A DNA stretch of 64,000 nt. Origin: Pseudoalteromonas luteoviolacea (GTDB taxonomy: Bacteria; Pseudomonadota; Gammaproteobacteria; Enterobacterales; Alteromonadaceae). Made by a program: the position numbers and the translations under genes. This document shows, one piece after another, positions 42,849 to 52,741 of this stretch. The notes under the pieces were generated by a model. That model was given only the letters and a program-made list of their open reading frames with translations. It was not told the origin of the DNA and ran no database searches. The stretch is taken from assembly GCF_001750165.1 (NCBI RefSeq), contig NZ_CP015411.1:2136001-2200000 (forward strand), in the 5' to 3' direction. Position 1 is the first letter of the stretch. Each line of letters opens with the position of its first letter.

Positions 42849-43724
42849 ATGGATAGATGGATTGGAATAGATGAGTTTGTAGCAGTCGCAGTCTATGGCT
42901 CTTTCACAGGCGCTGCGGAGCAACTCGATACCTCTGTTGCACAAGTTAGCCGTCGGGTTAAAACCCTTGAAAGTACACTTGGTTACCAATTATTAAATCG
43001 TACGACAAGGAAACTGTCTTTAACAACAGAAGGAAATGTCTTTTTATCTCATGCAAAACACCTACAACATGCATTGGATGATGCAACTTCAGCACTGCGA
43101 CAGAGAGATAGCCAGCCAGCAGGTAAAATAAAAATGACCGCGCCTGTGATGTATGGTGAGCAATATATTATGCCGTTGGTCAACGAATTTATGGCTTTGT
43201 ATCCGAATATACAAATTGATATGGAGCTCAATAATAACAAGCTTGATTTGATAGAGCAGGGGTTTGATTTTGCGATTCGATTGGGGAACTTGAAAGACTC
43301 GTCAATGAGGGCAAGGTTACTATCACATCGGCAAACCTTGGTGTGCGGTTCTCCAGCATATTTAGCTAAAACGACACCGATAAAGCACATCAAAGATCTA
43401 GAACAACATGTTTGTTTGGTTGGCCAATCCAGTGTTTGGCGCTTTATAGATGACGGTAAAGAGCGCCAAATGAGTGTGAAAGGCAGACTTCGTTGCAACA
43501 GTGGTTGGGCATTGGTTGACGCTGCCAAACAAGGGTTAGGGTTAGCGCAGTTACCTCATTATTATTTAACGGAAGCCATTGAACAGGGAGAGCTGGTGGA
43601 AGTACTGAATACGTACAGACCGGAGTCAGAAGGCATCTGGGCGGTGTACCCACCCAGACGATATTTACCAACTTCAGTCAGAGAACTGCTTGAATTTATT
43701 GCCGATGGTTTGAAGTCAAACTAG
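42849..43724 (+). CDS. LysR-family regulator divergent from frmA
   Basis: Residues 1-60 form the LysR winged helix (IDEFVAVAVYGSFTGAAEQL ... VSRRVKTLE), followed by a periplasmic-binding-like effector domain (about 90-290). The ATG giving MDRWIGIDEF yields 291 residues, a normal length; the frame is open 15 codons further upstream without a better site. The 98-base divergent spacer to frmA contains AT-rich dyads of the T-N11-A kind, so it probably controls frmA-fghA. The inducer is unknown. Its last four bases overlap the convergent SulP gene. Confidence 0.9.
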   Translation: MDRWIGIDEFVAVAVYGSFTGAAEQLDTSVAQVSRRVKTLESTLGYQLLNRTTRKLSLTTEGNVFLSHAKHLQHALDDATSALRQRDSQPAGKIKMTAPVMYGEQYIMPLVNEFMALYPNIQIDMELNNNKLDLIEQGFDFAIRLGNLKDSSMRARLLSHRQTLVCGSPAYLAKTTPIKHIKDLEQHVCLVGQSSVWRFIDDGKERQMSVKGRLRCNSGWALVDAAKQGLGLAQLPHYYLTEAIEQGELVEVLNTYRPESEGIWAVYPPRRYLPTSVRELLEFIADGLKSN

Positions 43725-45388
43725 CTCTGTGTTGTTGATATTGACATGGCTTCAAGCGCTTTGTTAAGTGCCGCCTCACGACTATGACAGAAAGCATCGG
43801 TACCGAGCTTTTCACGGATATTAATCTTGTTAAGCTTTTCACTCGTCTCTTGGTTGGGAGAGTAGATAAAAACTTGAACATTAGCATCAACTGCGTCGGT
43901 GATCGCATTTTCAATTGCTAAACTTACTGTGACGTCTAGCATAGCAACGTCACTTAAATCCAATACCATGGTTTTGTATTCACTGATATATCTGTGCTGT
44001 CGCGCAATGGCTTTTGACACACTGAAAATCATTGGTCCAGAGAGATAGAAAAACAGTAATTTGCCTTGTGCTTTTTCTAGTAAGGCTCTTTCATGATTGC
44101 TTAATGGTACTTCTTCATCAGTGTCATTGTCACTTATGGCTTTAACATGCTGTTCTTGTACTCGACTTAATCGCTCAATGACCATGATGTTAGAGATAAA
44201 CACGCCCAAGCCAACAGCAACGATTAAATCAACAAATACGGTCAATAGCATTACACCATACATAATAGCCATTTGGCTAATGCTTAACTTATGGGCTCGT
44301 TGGATGAAGCTCCAATCTAATATGTTGTAGCCTACATAAACGGCGATACCGGCAAGTACTGCCATCGGAATTGGTTCAGTTAAACCGCCCGCAACAAAGA
44401 CAACAGCCATTAAGATCAGTGCGCGAATAATACCAGCAAGGGGCGAGCGCGCACCGACTTGAATATTGACGACAGTGCCCATTGTTGCACCTGCGCCTGG
44501 TAATGCGCCAAATAAACCTGAGATCATATTTGCAACGCCTTGGCCACGCAATTCTTTATCGGAGTCGTGTTCAGTCCGAGTCAAGCTGTCACCGATTACC
44601 GCAGTGAGTAGTGTATCAATACAACCTAATGTGCCTAGGACAAGTGCATCAATCACCATTGAAGTAAACTGTTCGGCAGTGAAGGTTGGCCACACAATTG
44701 ACGGTAAGCCACTAGGTATTTCACCAATTCTGCTTATGCTGTCAGTATCAAAAAGTATGATAGAGACTAACGTTACAGCAACTAGGGCAACCAGTTGGGC
44801 TGGCACATATTGGCGATATTTTTGTGGTAAATAAAACAAGATACCGAGCGTTAAAATACCCAAAAATAGTTCGGCAAAATGTAAATCAAAGAGAAGGTTA
44901 GGTAGTGCACTTAATGTGCCTAACACACCTCCTGCAGGCGCTTGATGGCCCAGTAAAGGGGCAAGCTGCAATATGATGAGTATGACGCCTATCCCTGACA
45001 TAAAGCCAGATATAACGCTGTAGGGCATTAAAGTTACGTATTTACCGAGTTTTAATGTGCCGAGTAGTATTTGAAATGCCCCAGCCATCATTACAACAGT
45101 GAAGCCCATTGCAAGTCCATTTTCGGGGTACTGTGCCATCATAGTGGTCAGAACAGCGGTCATAATAACCGTCATCGGACCTGTTGGCTCAGAAATCAAA
45201 GAGGTAGAACCGCCAAATAAGGCAGCAAAGAAACCGACGAGAATAGCGCCCCACATTCCTGCTTCTGCACCGGCACCAGAAGCTACCCCGAAGGCGAGGG
45301 CTAAGGGGAGAGAAATAATAGCAGTGGTCACACCACCGAATAAATCCCCCTTTAAATTCATATGCTTAAATCTGTCTAGGGATAACAT
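43721..45388 (-). CDS. SulP-family anion transporter with STAS domain
   Basis: The product of about 555 residues has 10-12 membrane helices, starting with the SulP signature region GDLFGGVTTAIISLPLALAFG. A C-terminal STAS domain (about 435-550, with DLSDVAMLDVTVSLAIENAI) completes it. The start MLSLDRFKH follows GGAAG and is preferred to an ATG ten codons upstream. SulP members carry sulfate, bicarbonate or dicarboxylates; the overall look is closest to BicA-like bicarbonate carriers, but I cannot fix the substrate. Confidence 0.88.
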   Translation of the reverse strand: MLSLDRFKHMNLKGDLFGGVTTAIISLPLALAFGVASGAGAEAGMWGAILVGFFAALFGGSTSLISEPTGPMTVIMTAVLTTMMAQYPENGLAMGFTVVMMAGAFQILLGTLKLGKYVTLMPYSVISGFMSGIGVILIILQLAPLLGHQAPAGGVLGTLSALPNLLFDLHFAELFLGILTLGILFYLPQKYRQYVPAQLVALVAVTLVSIILFDTDSISRIGEIPSGLPSIVWPTFTAEQFTSMVIDALVLGTLGCIDTLLTAVIGDSLTRTEHDSDKELRGQGVANMISGLFGALPGAGATMGTVVNIQVGARSPLAGIIRALILMAVVFVAGGLTEPIPMAVLAGIAVYVGYNILDWSFIQRAHKLSISQMAIMYGVMLLTVFVDLIVAVGLGVFISNIMVIERLSRVQEQHVKAISDNDTDEEVPLSNHERALLEKAQGKLLFFYLSGPMIFSVSKAIARQHRYISEYKTMVLDLSDVAMLDVTVSLAIENAITDAVDANVQVFIYSPNQETSEKLNKINIREKLGTDAFCHSREAALNKALEAMSISTTQS

Positions 45389-45544
45389 AGAACTTCCATA
45401 CCGCAAGATTTCACGCATTTTACACCAATTCGAGACATTAAGTAGCGGATAATTAAAAAATTTTTACACATCAAGGTGTGACCAGTGGATCTCATCTGTG
45501 TTAGCATTACCCAATTAGAAGAGTTTAAAGAAATAAATTTTAAT

Positions 45545-46747
45545 ATGTTTCAATCGGTTAGCCTTTTTGTCGGGCTTAGATATAGTCGTTCTTCCAAGGG
45601 AAATGCGTTTGTTTCTTTTATATCATTTTTTTCGATAGCGGGAATAGCACTTGGATTAATGTCTTTAATAACAGTTAATTCGGTTATGAATGGCTTTGAA
45701 CAAAGCTTGAAAAATGCCATGCTTGATTTAATCCCACATGTACAGCTCTCTGAAAAAGATAATAATCAACCTGCAACTAGCTTAAATACATTATCAGTTT
45801 TACCTGGTGTGAAGCGCGCTTCACCTTACGTCACGTCTGATGTCATATTGCAAACGAATAAAGAGCTTGTTGGGGTTAGATTGCAAGGCTCGTTTTCTGG
45901 CTATCCAACGGCAATAAACCCGCATATAGAGTCTGGTAGCGTAAGTGCAATGCATAAGAAGCCTTACCAATTGGCAGTTAGCCGTTTTTTAGCTAACAAA
46001 TTAGATGTGAGTATTGGGGATAAAGTTCGTGTTATTTTCCCTGATATAACCAGCTATACCCCATTAGGTCGAGTACCGAAACAGAGGCTGTTTTTTGTAG
46101 CTGCAATATATAACTCTCGAAGTGAAGCGGATACAACATTGGCTTTTGCTGATGGCGCAAGTCTTATGAAGTTATTAAAAAAGCAACCAAATAAATACGA
46201 TGTGAGTTTGACGTTAGATGACGCGTTTTCAGTATCTGATTTTAAGTCGAGTAATAAACAGCTGTTATCTGAGTTTCATTATCAAGATTGGCAAGTTCAG
46301 CAGGGGGCTTTATTTGCCGCAGTGGCGATGGAGAAGCGTGTAATGTCTTTATTACTTGCGTTGATTGTGGTGGTCGCTGTATTCAATATTATATCTGCGC
46401 TCTCTATGATGGTCAGTGAGAAGCAAGGTGAAGTGGCTATATTACAAACTCTAGGGTTTACGCCAAGTAAAATTGCTCAGGTATTTATGGTCCAAGGTTT
46501 ATATAACGGGCTTGTGGGGACGTTTATTGGCTCGGTATGTGGTTTATTACTTGCTGCAAATATCAATGAAGTTCTAAGCCTTATTGGGTTATCGCTGTTA
46601 GGGGGGATGGAACTGCCTGTAAAATTCGATAGCGTTAGTTTGTCTTTTATTATTTTTACCAGTTTATTATTAAGTTTTTTAGCAACACTTTATCCTGCGA
46701 AAAAAGCAGCGAAAGTGATGCCTGCTGAGGTTTTAAGATATGAATGA
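45545..46747 (+). CDS. lolC: lipoprotein-releasing ABC transporter permease LolC
   Basis: The 400-residue inner membrane protein has an N-terminal helix (FVSFISFFSIAGIALGLMSL), a large periplasmic domain and three C-terminal helices, as in LolC/LolE. The ATG at MFQSVSLFVGLRYSRS is the family start; the frame extension upstream is not conserved-looking. With LolD and LolE it extracts outer-membrane lipoproteins from the inner membrane and hands them to LolA. LolC is assigned by gene order. It overlaps lolD by eight bases. Confidence 0.93.
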   Translation: MFQSVSLFVGLRYSRSSKGNAFVSFISFFSIAGIALGLMSLITVNSVMNGFEQSLKNAMLDLIPHVQLSEKDNNQPATSLNTLSVLPGVKRASPYVTSDVILQTNKELVGVRLQGSFSGYPTAINPHIESGSVSAMHKKPYQLAVSRFLANKLDVSIGDKVRVIFPDITSYTPLGRVPKQRLFFVAAIYNSRSEADTTLAFADGASLMKLLKKQPNKYDVSLTLDDAFSVSDFKSSNKQLLSEFHYQDWQVQQGALFAAVAMEKRVMSLLLALIVVVAVFNIISALSMMVSEKQGEVAILQTLGFTPSKIAQVFMVQGLYNGLVGTFIGSVCGLLLAANINEVLSLIGLSLLGGMELPVKFDSVSLSFIIFTSLLLSFLATLYPAKKAAKVMPAEVLRYE

Positions 46748-47447
46748 TCCTGTGATCCAATGCCAAGCACTCAACAAGTCATACCAAGAGGCAGGCAATC
46801 AAGTTTCCGTGCTCAAAGGTGTGAATTTATCTCTAGCACAAGGAGAAACGCTCTCGATTGTGGGTAGTTCAGGTTCGGGGAAAAGTACTTTGTTGCACAT
46901 TTTGGGTACTCTTGATTCTGCAACAGAGGGAACATTAAGAATTAAAGGCACTGATGTGCAGACATTGTCACGAGCCAAGCAAGCGGACTTTCGAAATCAA
47001 CATATGGGGTTTATATACCAATTTCATCATTTGTTAATGGATTTTAGTGCATTAGAAAATGTTGCGATGCCATTGTTGATTGGTGGAAAACCGAAGCAAG
47101 ATGCTAAAAATGAAGCTGCGAAAATGCTTGAAAAAGTAGGACTTGGTCACCGTATTGACCATCGCCCTTCAGAGTTATCAGGCGGAGAGAGGCAGCGTGT
47201 TGCAATAGCCAGAGCGCTCGTAACTAAGCCCTCTTTGGTACTTGCTGATGAGCCAACTGGTAATTTGGATAAGCATAATGCACTTAAAATTTATGAGCTA
47301 TTGAATGAATTAAACAAAGAGTTTGATACCAGTTTTGTAATCGTGACGCATGACCTTGAGCTTGCCGAAAAGCTAGGACGCGTCGTACAACTTGATGACG
47401 GTGTCCTTGTTGAGTATCAAAAAGAAGGTGGCCGTACGCATGCTTAG
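46740..47447 (+). CDS. lolD: lipoprotein-releasing ABC transporter ATPase LolD
   Basis: This is a 235-residue ABC ATPase with Walker A GSSGSGKST, the Lol-type Q-loop MGFIYQFHHLLMDFSALENV, signature LSGGERQRVAIARAL, Walker B LVLADEPTGNLD and the switch His in VTHDLEL. It powers LolCDE. Translation is coupled at both ends by eight-base overlaps with lolC and lolE. Confidence 0.97.
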   Translation: MNDPVIQCQALNKSYQEAGNQVSVLKGVNLSLAQGETLSIVGSSGSGKSTLLHILGTLDSATEGTLRIKGTDVQTLSRAKQADFRNQHMGFIYQFHHLLMDFSALENVAMPLLIGGKPKQDAKNEAAKMLEKVGLGHRIDHRPSELSGGERQRVAIARALVTKPSLVLADEPTGNLDKHNALKIYELLNELNKEFDTSFVIVTHDLELAEKLGRVVQLDDGVLVEYQKEGGRTHA

Positions 47448-48669
47448 CCTGTTTTTAAGCAAACGATTACGAGAAACAAAGCATCAAACTGGTTTTATCG
47501 GCTTTTTGAGTAAAGCATCAACCATTGGTGTATTTTTGGGTGTGACAGTATTAATTGTTGCTTTGTCAGTGATTAATGGTTTCGAACAGCAATTAAAGGA
47601 ACGGTTACTGTCAGTAGTTCCACATGTCAGTTATCAAGCACCTTATGAGCCAATTCAGGATTGGCCTCAAAAGGTAGAGTTGCTCGAACATCAGTTAGGT
47701 GTTGTGAGTGCAACACCAGAGATAAATGTCACAGGTATGGTGCAGTATAAAGGCAAGTTGAAAGCTGCACAGTTAAAAGCAATTGAGCCAAGCAAACATA
47801 ATCAGGTGTCTAGCATCCATCGTTATATCAACCCGCTTAAACTAGAGAACTTAGGTGAGAATGAGATTGTTCTGGGTAAAGGTATTGCAACACAATTAGG
47901 TGTAAGTCAAGGTGATAAAGTCACTGTTCTAATTGCTAATCAGCACGCTAAAAATGCATTAGCGGCACCAAAACGTGTGTCATTTAATGTGGTAGGGCTT
48001 ATTTCTATGGGTGGGGAAGTTGACAAAAATCTTGCCATAGTACGTTTAGATAAAGTCCAACAGGCTTTGTCACTGGACAGTACAACTGTTACAGGACTAC
48101 GGCTATCAGTCGATGATGTATTCAATGCGCATCAAATTGCGATGAGTGCAGGCCGTGCATTGCCGGACCTTGTTTACGTACAAAGCTGGTTTAGAACACA
48201 AGGTAGCTTGTATCAAGATATTCAAATGGTTAGAACTATCGTTTACTTAGTTGTGTTTTTAATCATCGCGGTTGCCAGTTTTAATATTATTTCTTCTATG
48301 GTGATGGAAGTAAAAGAAAAACAAGCAGACATCGCTATTTTAAAAACCATGGGTACGCGAGACAGCACTATTTTTATGACATTTGCCGTGCAAGGGCTAA
48401 GTTATGCTTTAGTAGGTGCTTTTTGTGGTTTGCTAGTTGGTACACTCATCGCGCTCAATATTTCAGAGCTATTCATGCTTTGGACATCTATTGATGGGAG
48501 TAACCCATTGCAGGGGGTATACTTTATCGAGTTTTTACCGAGCAAACTAGATATGACTGACATTGTTATCGTCTTGTTGGCAACGGTGTTTATATCAGTA
48601 ATTTCTAGTATCTATCCAGCATGGCAGGCAACTAAAGTTGAGCCCGCACGCGTACTTGGTGGTGGGTAA
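47440..48669 (+). CDS. lolE: lipoprotein-releasing ABC transporter permease LolE
   Basis: The 409-residue permease has the same plan as LolC, with the start MLSLFLSKRLRETKHQTGF chosen because it follows AAGGTGG and overlaps lolD by eight bases. The frame is open further upstream inside lolD but is unlikely to be used. Conserved ends include VMEVKEKQADIAILKTMG and SIYPAWQATKVEPARVLG. It forms the second membrane half of LolCDE. Confidence 0.93.
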   Translation: MLSLFLSKRLRETKHQTGFIGFLSKASTIGVFLGVTVLIVALSVINGFEQQLKERLLSVVPHVSYQAPYEPIQDWPQKVELLEHQLGVVSATPEINVTGMVQYKGKLKAAQLKAIEPSKHNQVSSIHRYINPLKLENLGENEIVLGKGIATQLGVSQGDKVTVLIANQHAKNALAAPKRVSFNVVGLISMGGEVDKNLAIVRLDKVQQALSLDSTTVTGLRLSVDDVFNAHQIAMSAGRALPDLVYVQSWFRTQGSLYQDIQMVRTIVYLVVFLIIAVASFNIISSMVMEVKEKQADIAILKTMGTRDSTIFMTFAVQGLSYALVGAFCGLLVGTLIALNISELFMLWTSIDGSNPLQGVYFIEFLPSKLDMTDIVIVLLATVFISVISSIYPAWQATKVEPARVLGGG

Positions 48670-48684
48670 TTTGGCAGTATTGGA

Positions 48685-50310
48685 CTAGCTTTCAAAATGT
48701 AAATAGCTTGACTTGTCCTCTAAAACATATTCAACAAAGGCGTCAATAGGGAGCGGTTTACTGTAGTAGTAGCCCTGAACATATTGCACGCCTTTCGCTT
48801 TAGCATAAATCATTTGTTCCATATCTTCGACTCCTTCAGCAACCAGTGGCTTATCAAGGTTTTTTGCCAATGAAACAATCGAGTTGAAGACTGACTGCAA
48901 TTTACCATCTTTAACAACGTTCGTGACAAATGAGCGGTCTATTTTAATTTCATCGAAGTGTAATTTACAAAGATAGTTTAAGCTGGAGAAGCCTGTACCA
49001 AAGTCATCGATTGAAATGAGAAAGCCTTTACCCTGCAGTGAAACAAGCACTTCATTGACGTATGAAAAGTTGTCAATCAACGCTGATTCTGTCAGTTCAA
49101 GTTTGATACAACGAGGATCAATTTTGTATTCAGACAATGCGCTTAGCAATTTGTTTTCAAAGTTCACATCTAATATTTCTACCACGCTAATATTAATAGC
49201 GAACATATAGTTTTTAGGCTCTATCCCTTCACTTCTGAGCCTGTCTTTAGCTTCTTTTATCTGTGAGAGGGTGAACATGGTAAGTTTGTTGATGTCGCCG
49301 GTACTTTCAACAATCGGAATAAATTCAACAGGTGAGACTGGTTGACCGTCTAGCGTCCACCTCATTAAACACTCGGCACCGATTAAACACTCTGTTTTAG
49401 TATCATGCAATGGCTGTAATACGACGCTGAAGGTATTGTTAGAGTTTTCATTGTGCAGAGCGTCTCTTAGGGCGGTTTCTATTTTGTTCTGTCGCTCAAT
49501 TTGCCGCGCTAACCCTTCCTGAAATTCGACGAGTCTTAACTTCTCCGACAGTACGTCAAAAGTCGCCATTTCAGCCTTGTTGAGGCTCAGCTCATGATCG
49601 TCTTTACCTAGTTCCTTGTAATAACCAAGGGCGACATTACTGTAGAAACTACTGTCGTTAAATTCGAATGGCTCGTTAAGGTGGTTGTAAAGGGCTTCAA
49701 TATTGATTGGGGATGAGTTAGGGATGAATACGCAGAAGCAATCGGATGAGTGTTTGGAAAATATCCCTTGTTCATATTCGCCTTGAAAACGTGATAACAC
49801 TTCCATAAAAACTAAGTTTGCGACGCCAATATTCCAAACCTCAGATATTCGTTGATAATTACATATTCGAATACAACACATGACTCCAGGTGTATCCAGT
49901 TCCTGTACCTTTGCAATAAATGCTTCTCGGTATAGTAATCCGGTATGAGGGTCTCTGATGGCCAGTTGTTTATTTAAGCGTCTAATCGCGACTAGCTCTT
50001 CAATTAAGTCGACCTTAACAAAGGTAAGTTCATTCTTTTTCGTGTAACTAAATCTCACCCAATGTACATTACTATTATCAACACTCACACCAAGTTCGAG
50101 CTGATCAAAACAAGATTCAAAAAGCACCTTCTTTGCTTCTAAGTCGTTAAAGTCTTCATCAAAAAATTTTAAAGTAGGGCAATTGACAATATTATCACCC
50201 ACACTGAGTGTTATTAAATTACTGGCTTTATCAGAAATTCCTGTGATAGTACCATCTTGTTCATAAGCAACGTAGATGATACTTAGCAGTTCTAACAGGC
50301 TTTTTTGCAT
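48685..50310 (-). CDS. EAL-domain c-di-GMP phosphodiesterase with degenerate GGDEF domain
   Basis: The 541 residues hold a PAS-like N-terminus, a GGDEF domain in which the active site reads SSDCF (about 190), and an EAL domain (about 285-535). The EAL domain keeps the key residues: ECLMRW for EALxRW, Asn in NISVVEI, Glu in LELTESALI, DDFGTGFSSL, Lys-Asp in IKIDRSF, AEGVE and QGYYYSKP. It should therefore hydrolyse c-di-GMP but not make it; the GGDEF part may sense GTP. The ATG at 50310 follows AGGTG, three bases beyond cheB. It is the last gene of the chemosensory operon, which links that pathway to c-di-GMP. Confidence 0.9.
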   Translation of the reverse strand: MQKSLLELLSIIYVAYEQDGTITGISDKASNLITLSVGDNIVNCPTLKFFDEDFNDLEAKKVLFESCFDQLELGVSVDNSNVHWVRFSYTKKNELTFVKVDLIEELVAIRRLNKQLAIRDPHTGLLYREAFIAKVQELDTPGVMCCIRICNYQRISEVWNIGVANLVFMEVLSRFQGEYEQGIFSKHSSDCFCVFIPNSSPINIEALYNHLNEPFEFNDSSFYSNVALGYYKELGKDDHELSLNKAEMATFDVLSEKLRLVEFQEGLARQIERQNKIETALRDALHNENSNNTFSVVLQPLHDTKTECLIGAECLMRWTLDGQPVSPVEFIPIVESTGDINKLTMFTLSQIKEAKDRLRSEGIEPKNYMFAINISVVEILDVNFENKLLSALSEYKIDPRCIKLELTESALIDNFSYVNEVLVSLQGKGFLISIDDFGTGFSSLNYLCKLHFDEIKIDRSFVTNVVKDGKLQSVFNSIVSLAKNLDKPLVAEGVEDMEQMIYAKAKGVQYVQGYYYSKPLPIDAFVEYVLEDKSSYLHFES

Positions 50311-50312
50311 AG

Positions 50313-51386
50313 CTAACACCTTAACACTTTTAAAATTTGATACGGGATATTACTGAGCGAAAAGACTTTATCTACAGCGCCTCTTGCAATTGCTTCTTTT
50401 GGCATACCAAAAACAACACAACTAGCTTCACTTTCGGCAAAATTAATAGCACCAGCCTGCTTCATGTCTAACATACCTGAGGCACCGTCATCACCCATAC
50501 CTGTTAGAATGACGCCAATGGCGTTACGGCCAACAGATTGTGCAACTGATCTAAACAACACATCCACTGAGGGGCGATGTCGACTTACTAACGGGCCATC
50601 CCGTACTTCTAAATAGTAGTCGCTACCTTGACGTTTTACCAACATGTGCTTACCACCGGGAGCGATATACACATAACCAGCTTTCAGGCGCATCGCATTT
50701 TCGCCTTCAACCACAGTGTGGCGAGTAACCGTATTTAACCGTTGTGCAAACGCATGGGTGAATTTGCTAGGCATATGCTGAACGATCACTATGGGCGGAG
50801 TATCAGGCGGCAGGAGAGATAAAAAGCCAGTGAGGGCTTCCGTGCCACCCGTTGATGCACCGACGGCAATGACCTTGTCGTGCGTTATGGGAGGCTTTAG
50901 TTCATCAGGTGAAGCTGCGGGTAACACCTCATCTACGGTATGATTGTGCCTGACTGATTCTTCTGCGAGGTAACGCATGGGCTTAACTTTAGCCTTACCT
51001 GCTGCTTTTATGGCATCAACAATTTGGGTTATGCCTTGGTTATTCAAGAAATCTGTTAGACCTTGAGTGGGCTTTGCAATCACATCTACAGCGCCAGAAG
51101 CAAGTGCTTCCATTGCGGTTTCAGTATGTTTTTGTGTAAGAGCAGAGCACATGATCACAGGTGTAGGCTTTTCTTGCATGATTTTTTTCAGGAATGTAAT
51201 GCCATCCATTTTTGGCATTTCTACATCCAGCAATATAACATCAGGCCAACAGAGTTTCATTTTCCGCTCAGCCAGCAAAGGATCTGGTGCCGAACCAATC
51301 AATTTAAGCTCTCTATCATGCTTGATTATTTCACCCACGAGTTGCCGCATTACCGCAGAGTCGTCGACGATAAACACGCTAATCAT
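50313..51386 (-). CDS. cheB: chemotaxis protein-glutamate methylesterase CheB
   Basis: An N-terminal receiver domain (FIVDDSAVMRQ; phospho-Asp in ILLDVEMPKMDG, about 57) is joined to the methylesterase domain (about 165-355). The catalytic Ser is in GASTGGTEAL, His in VQHMPSKFT and Asp in ILTGMGDDGASGM. It removes methyl groups from receptors for adaptation. The length of 357 residues is normal. It overlaps cheR by four bases. Confidence 0.96.
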   Translation of the reverse strand: MISVFIVDDSAVMRQLVGEIIKHDRELKLIGSAPDPLLAERKMKLCWPDVILLDVEMPKMDGITFLKKIMQEKPTPVIMCSALTQKHTETAMEALASGAVDVIAKPTQGLTDFLNNQGITQIVDAIKAAGKAKVKPMRYLAEESVRHNHTVDEVLPAASPDELKPPITHDKVIAVGASTGGTEALTGFLSLLPPDTPPIVIVQHMPSKFTHAFAQRLNTVTRHTVVEGENAMRLKAGYVYIAPGGKHMLVKRQGSDYYLEVRDGPLVSRHRPSVDVLFRSVAQSVGRNAIGVILTGMGDDGASGMLDMKQAGAINFAESEASCVVFGMPKEAIARGAVDKVFSLSNIPYQILKVLRC

Positions 51387-52186
51387 AACCTAACCTTTTT
51401 ATAGATACAGGGCTGAATTAACTCCAGTCCAGGGCGCTTTTTTCTGAGTGACTCAGAATGCCCTAAAAATAACAAACCGCCATGGTTTAATCGATGTATT
51501 ATGTTGTCAACAATGGCTTTTTGCTTGATTTCATCGAAGTAAATTAAGACATTACGTAAAAATATGATATCAAAAGAATAGTCTACATTTTTTAGACGTA
51601 GCAAATTATCAACATAGAAAGTACAGTGACTTTTGATGGCTTTATTGACTGTAAATGTCCCTTCATTGTGATCAACGCCTTTGAGGCAGTAGGCCCGACG
51701 GTATTTTTTAGGTATTTTTTGTGATGTGGACATGGCAAAGCAGGCTTCTTTTGCCATTTCAACCGCTGTAGGGGAAATGTCTGTGCCAGTCACAGACCAG
51801 TTTCCGCCGTAAAACAAGTCATCTAGCACCATTGCGATAGAGTAGGCTTCCTCACCTGTAGATGCTGCTGCACTCCACGCTTTAATCGGAACTTGGCGAC
51901 TGTTCTTTCCTCTAAAGTATTGATATAAAAATTCAAATTGAGATTGTTCACGAAAAAAATAGGTTTCGTGTGTTGTCATCTTGTCGATGAAGATATCAAG
52001 TTCTTTTTTGCCATCAGGGCTAATGATTAACTGATAATACTTATTGTGTGTCTGGCATTTAGTGGCCCTTAAGCGTGAGCTTAGTCTACTGGCCATGATA
52101 TCCGATTTTGATGAATTCAACCGTATCCCTGTATGTTCATCAAGCACTCTATTTAATTGATTAAACTCGAGCTTACTGATCGCCAT
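51383..52186 (-). CDS. cheR: chemotaxis protein methyltransferase CheR
   Basis: The 267-residue protein has the CheR N-terminal helical domain and a SAM-binding domain with SAAASTGEEAYSIAMVLDDL and IIFLRNVLIYFDE. It methylates receptor Glu residues, opposing CheB. There is no C-terminal TPR or tether. It is coupled to cheB and lies nine bases after the first cheW-type gene. Confidence 0.95.
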   Translation of the reverse strand: MAISKLEFNQLNRVLDEHTGIRLNSSKSDIMASRLSSRLRATKCQTHNKYYQLIISPDGKKELDIFIDKMTTHETYFFREQSQFEFLYQYFRGKNSRQVPIKAWSAAASTGEEAYSIAMVLDDLFYGGNWSVTGTDISPTAVEMAKEACFAMSTSQKIPKKYRRAYCLKGVDHNEGTFTVNKAIKSHCTFYVDNLLRLKNVDYSFDIIFLRNVLIYFDEIKQKAIVDNIIHRLNHGGLLFLGHSESLRKKRPGLELIQPCIYKKVRL

Positions 52187-52195
52187 TGGCCATGT

Positions 52196-52741
52196 TTACC
52201 TTTGGCAGTAATCTATAAAAAACTGTTCTTGCTCATGTTTTAGTGAGGAGTTTATTTCATTCACATTGAGCACTCTCTTTATGTCTAATAACGTGGTGAG
52301 CTTGTTATTGATTTTTGCCATCTTCCATTCAAAGTGCCTTGGAATGTTAGAGCCAAAAGAGGGGGATGATTCAAGTTTATTTAAATCGATAAACTCGATG
52401 GATACAACGCTATTAACTAACATGCCAAGCGTCATAGATTCTTCAAGGGATTGGTCAAAGAAATCATATAATACAATACAACTGTATTTATCATAGGGGG
52501 TTGTAGACTTGAGGCCTAGCCGACTTTGCAAATCCAATACGGGTATGACGCTACCGCGAACGTTAATGACACCACGGATAACATCGGAGCACATAGGCAC
52601 CATGGTAGTGTCTACAAGTTCAATGACTTCTTTGACAGAATCAATAGGGATCCCGAAGTGATCATGACCTACTTTGACAAATAAATATCTCAGTTCGCCT
52701 TTTTGTTGTATATGGGCAATCTCTTGGTGACTATCATTCAT
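52196..52741 (-). CDS. cheW: CheW-type coupling protein
   Basis: A single CheW domain of about 150 residues (RYLFVKVGHDHFGIPIDSVKE ... GVINVRGSVIPVLDLQSRLG) has short extensions. It links receptors to CheA. It overlaps the other cheW-like gene upstream by eight bases. Two different CheW proteins in one operon suggest separate coupling to the two encoded receptors. Confidence 0.93.
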   Translation of the reverse strand: MNDSHQEIAHIQQKGELRYLFVKVGHDHFGIPIDSVKEVIELVDTTMVPMCSDVIRGVINVRGSVIPVLDLQSRLGLKSTTPYDKYSCIVLYDFFDQSLEESMTLGMLVNSVVSIEFIDLNKLESSPSFGSNIPRHFEWKMAKINNKLTTLLDIKRVLNVNEINSSLKHEQEQFFIDYCQR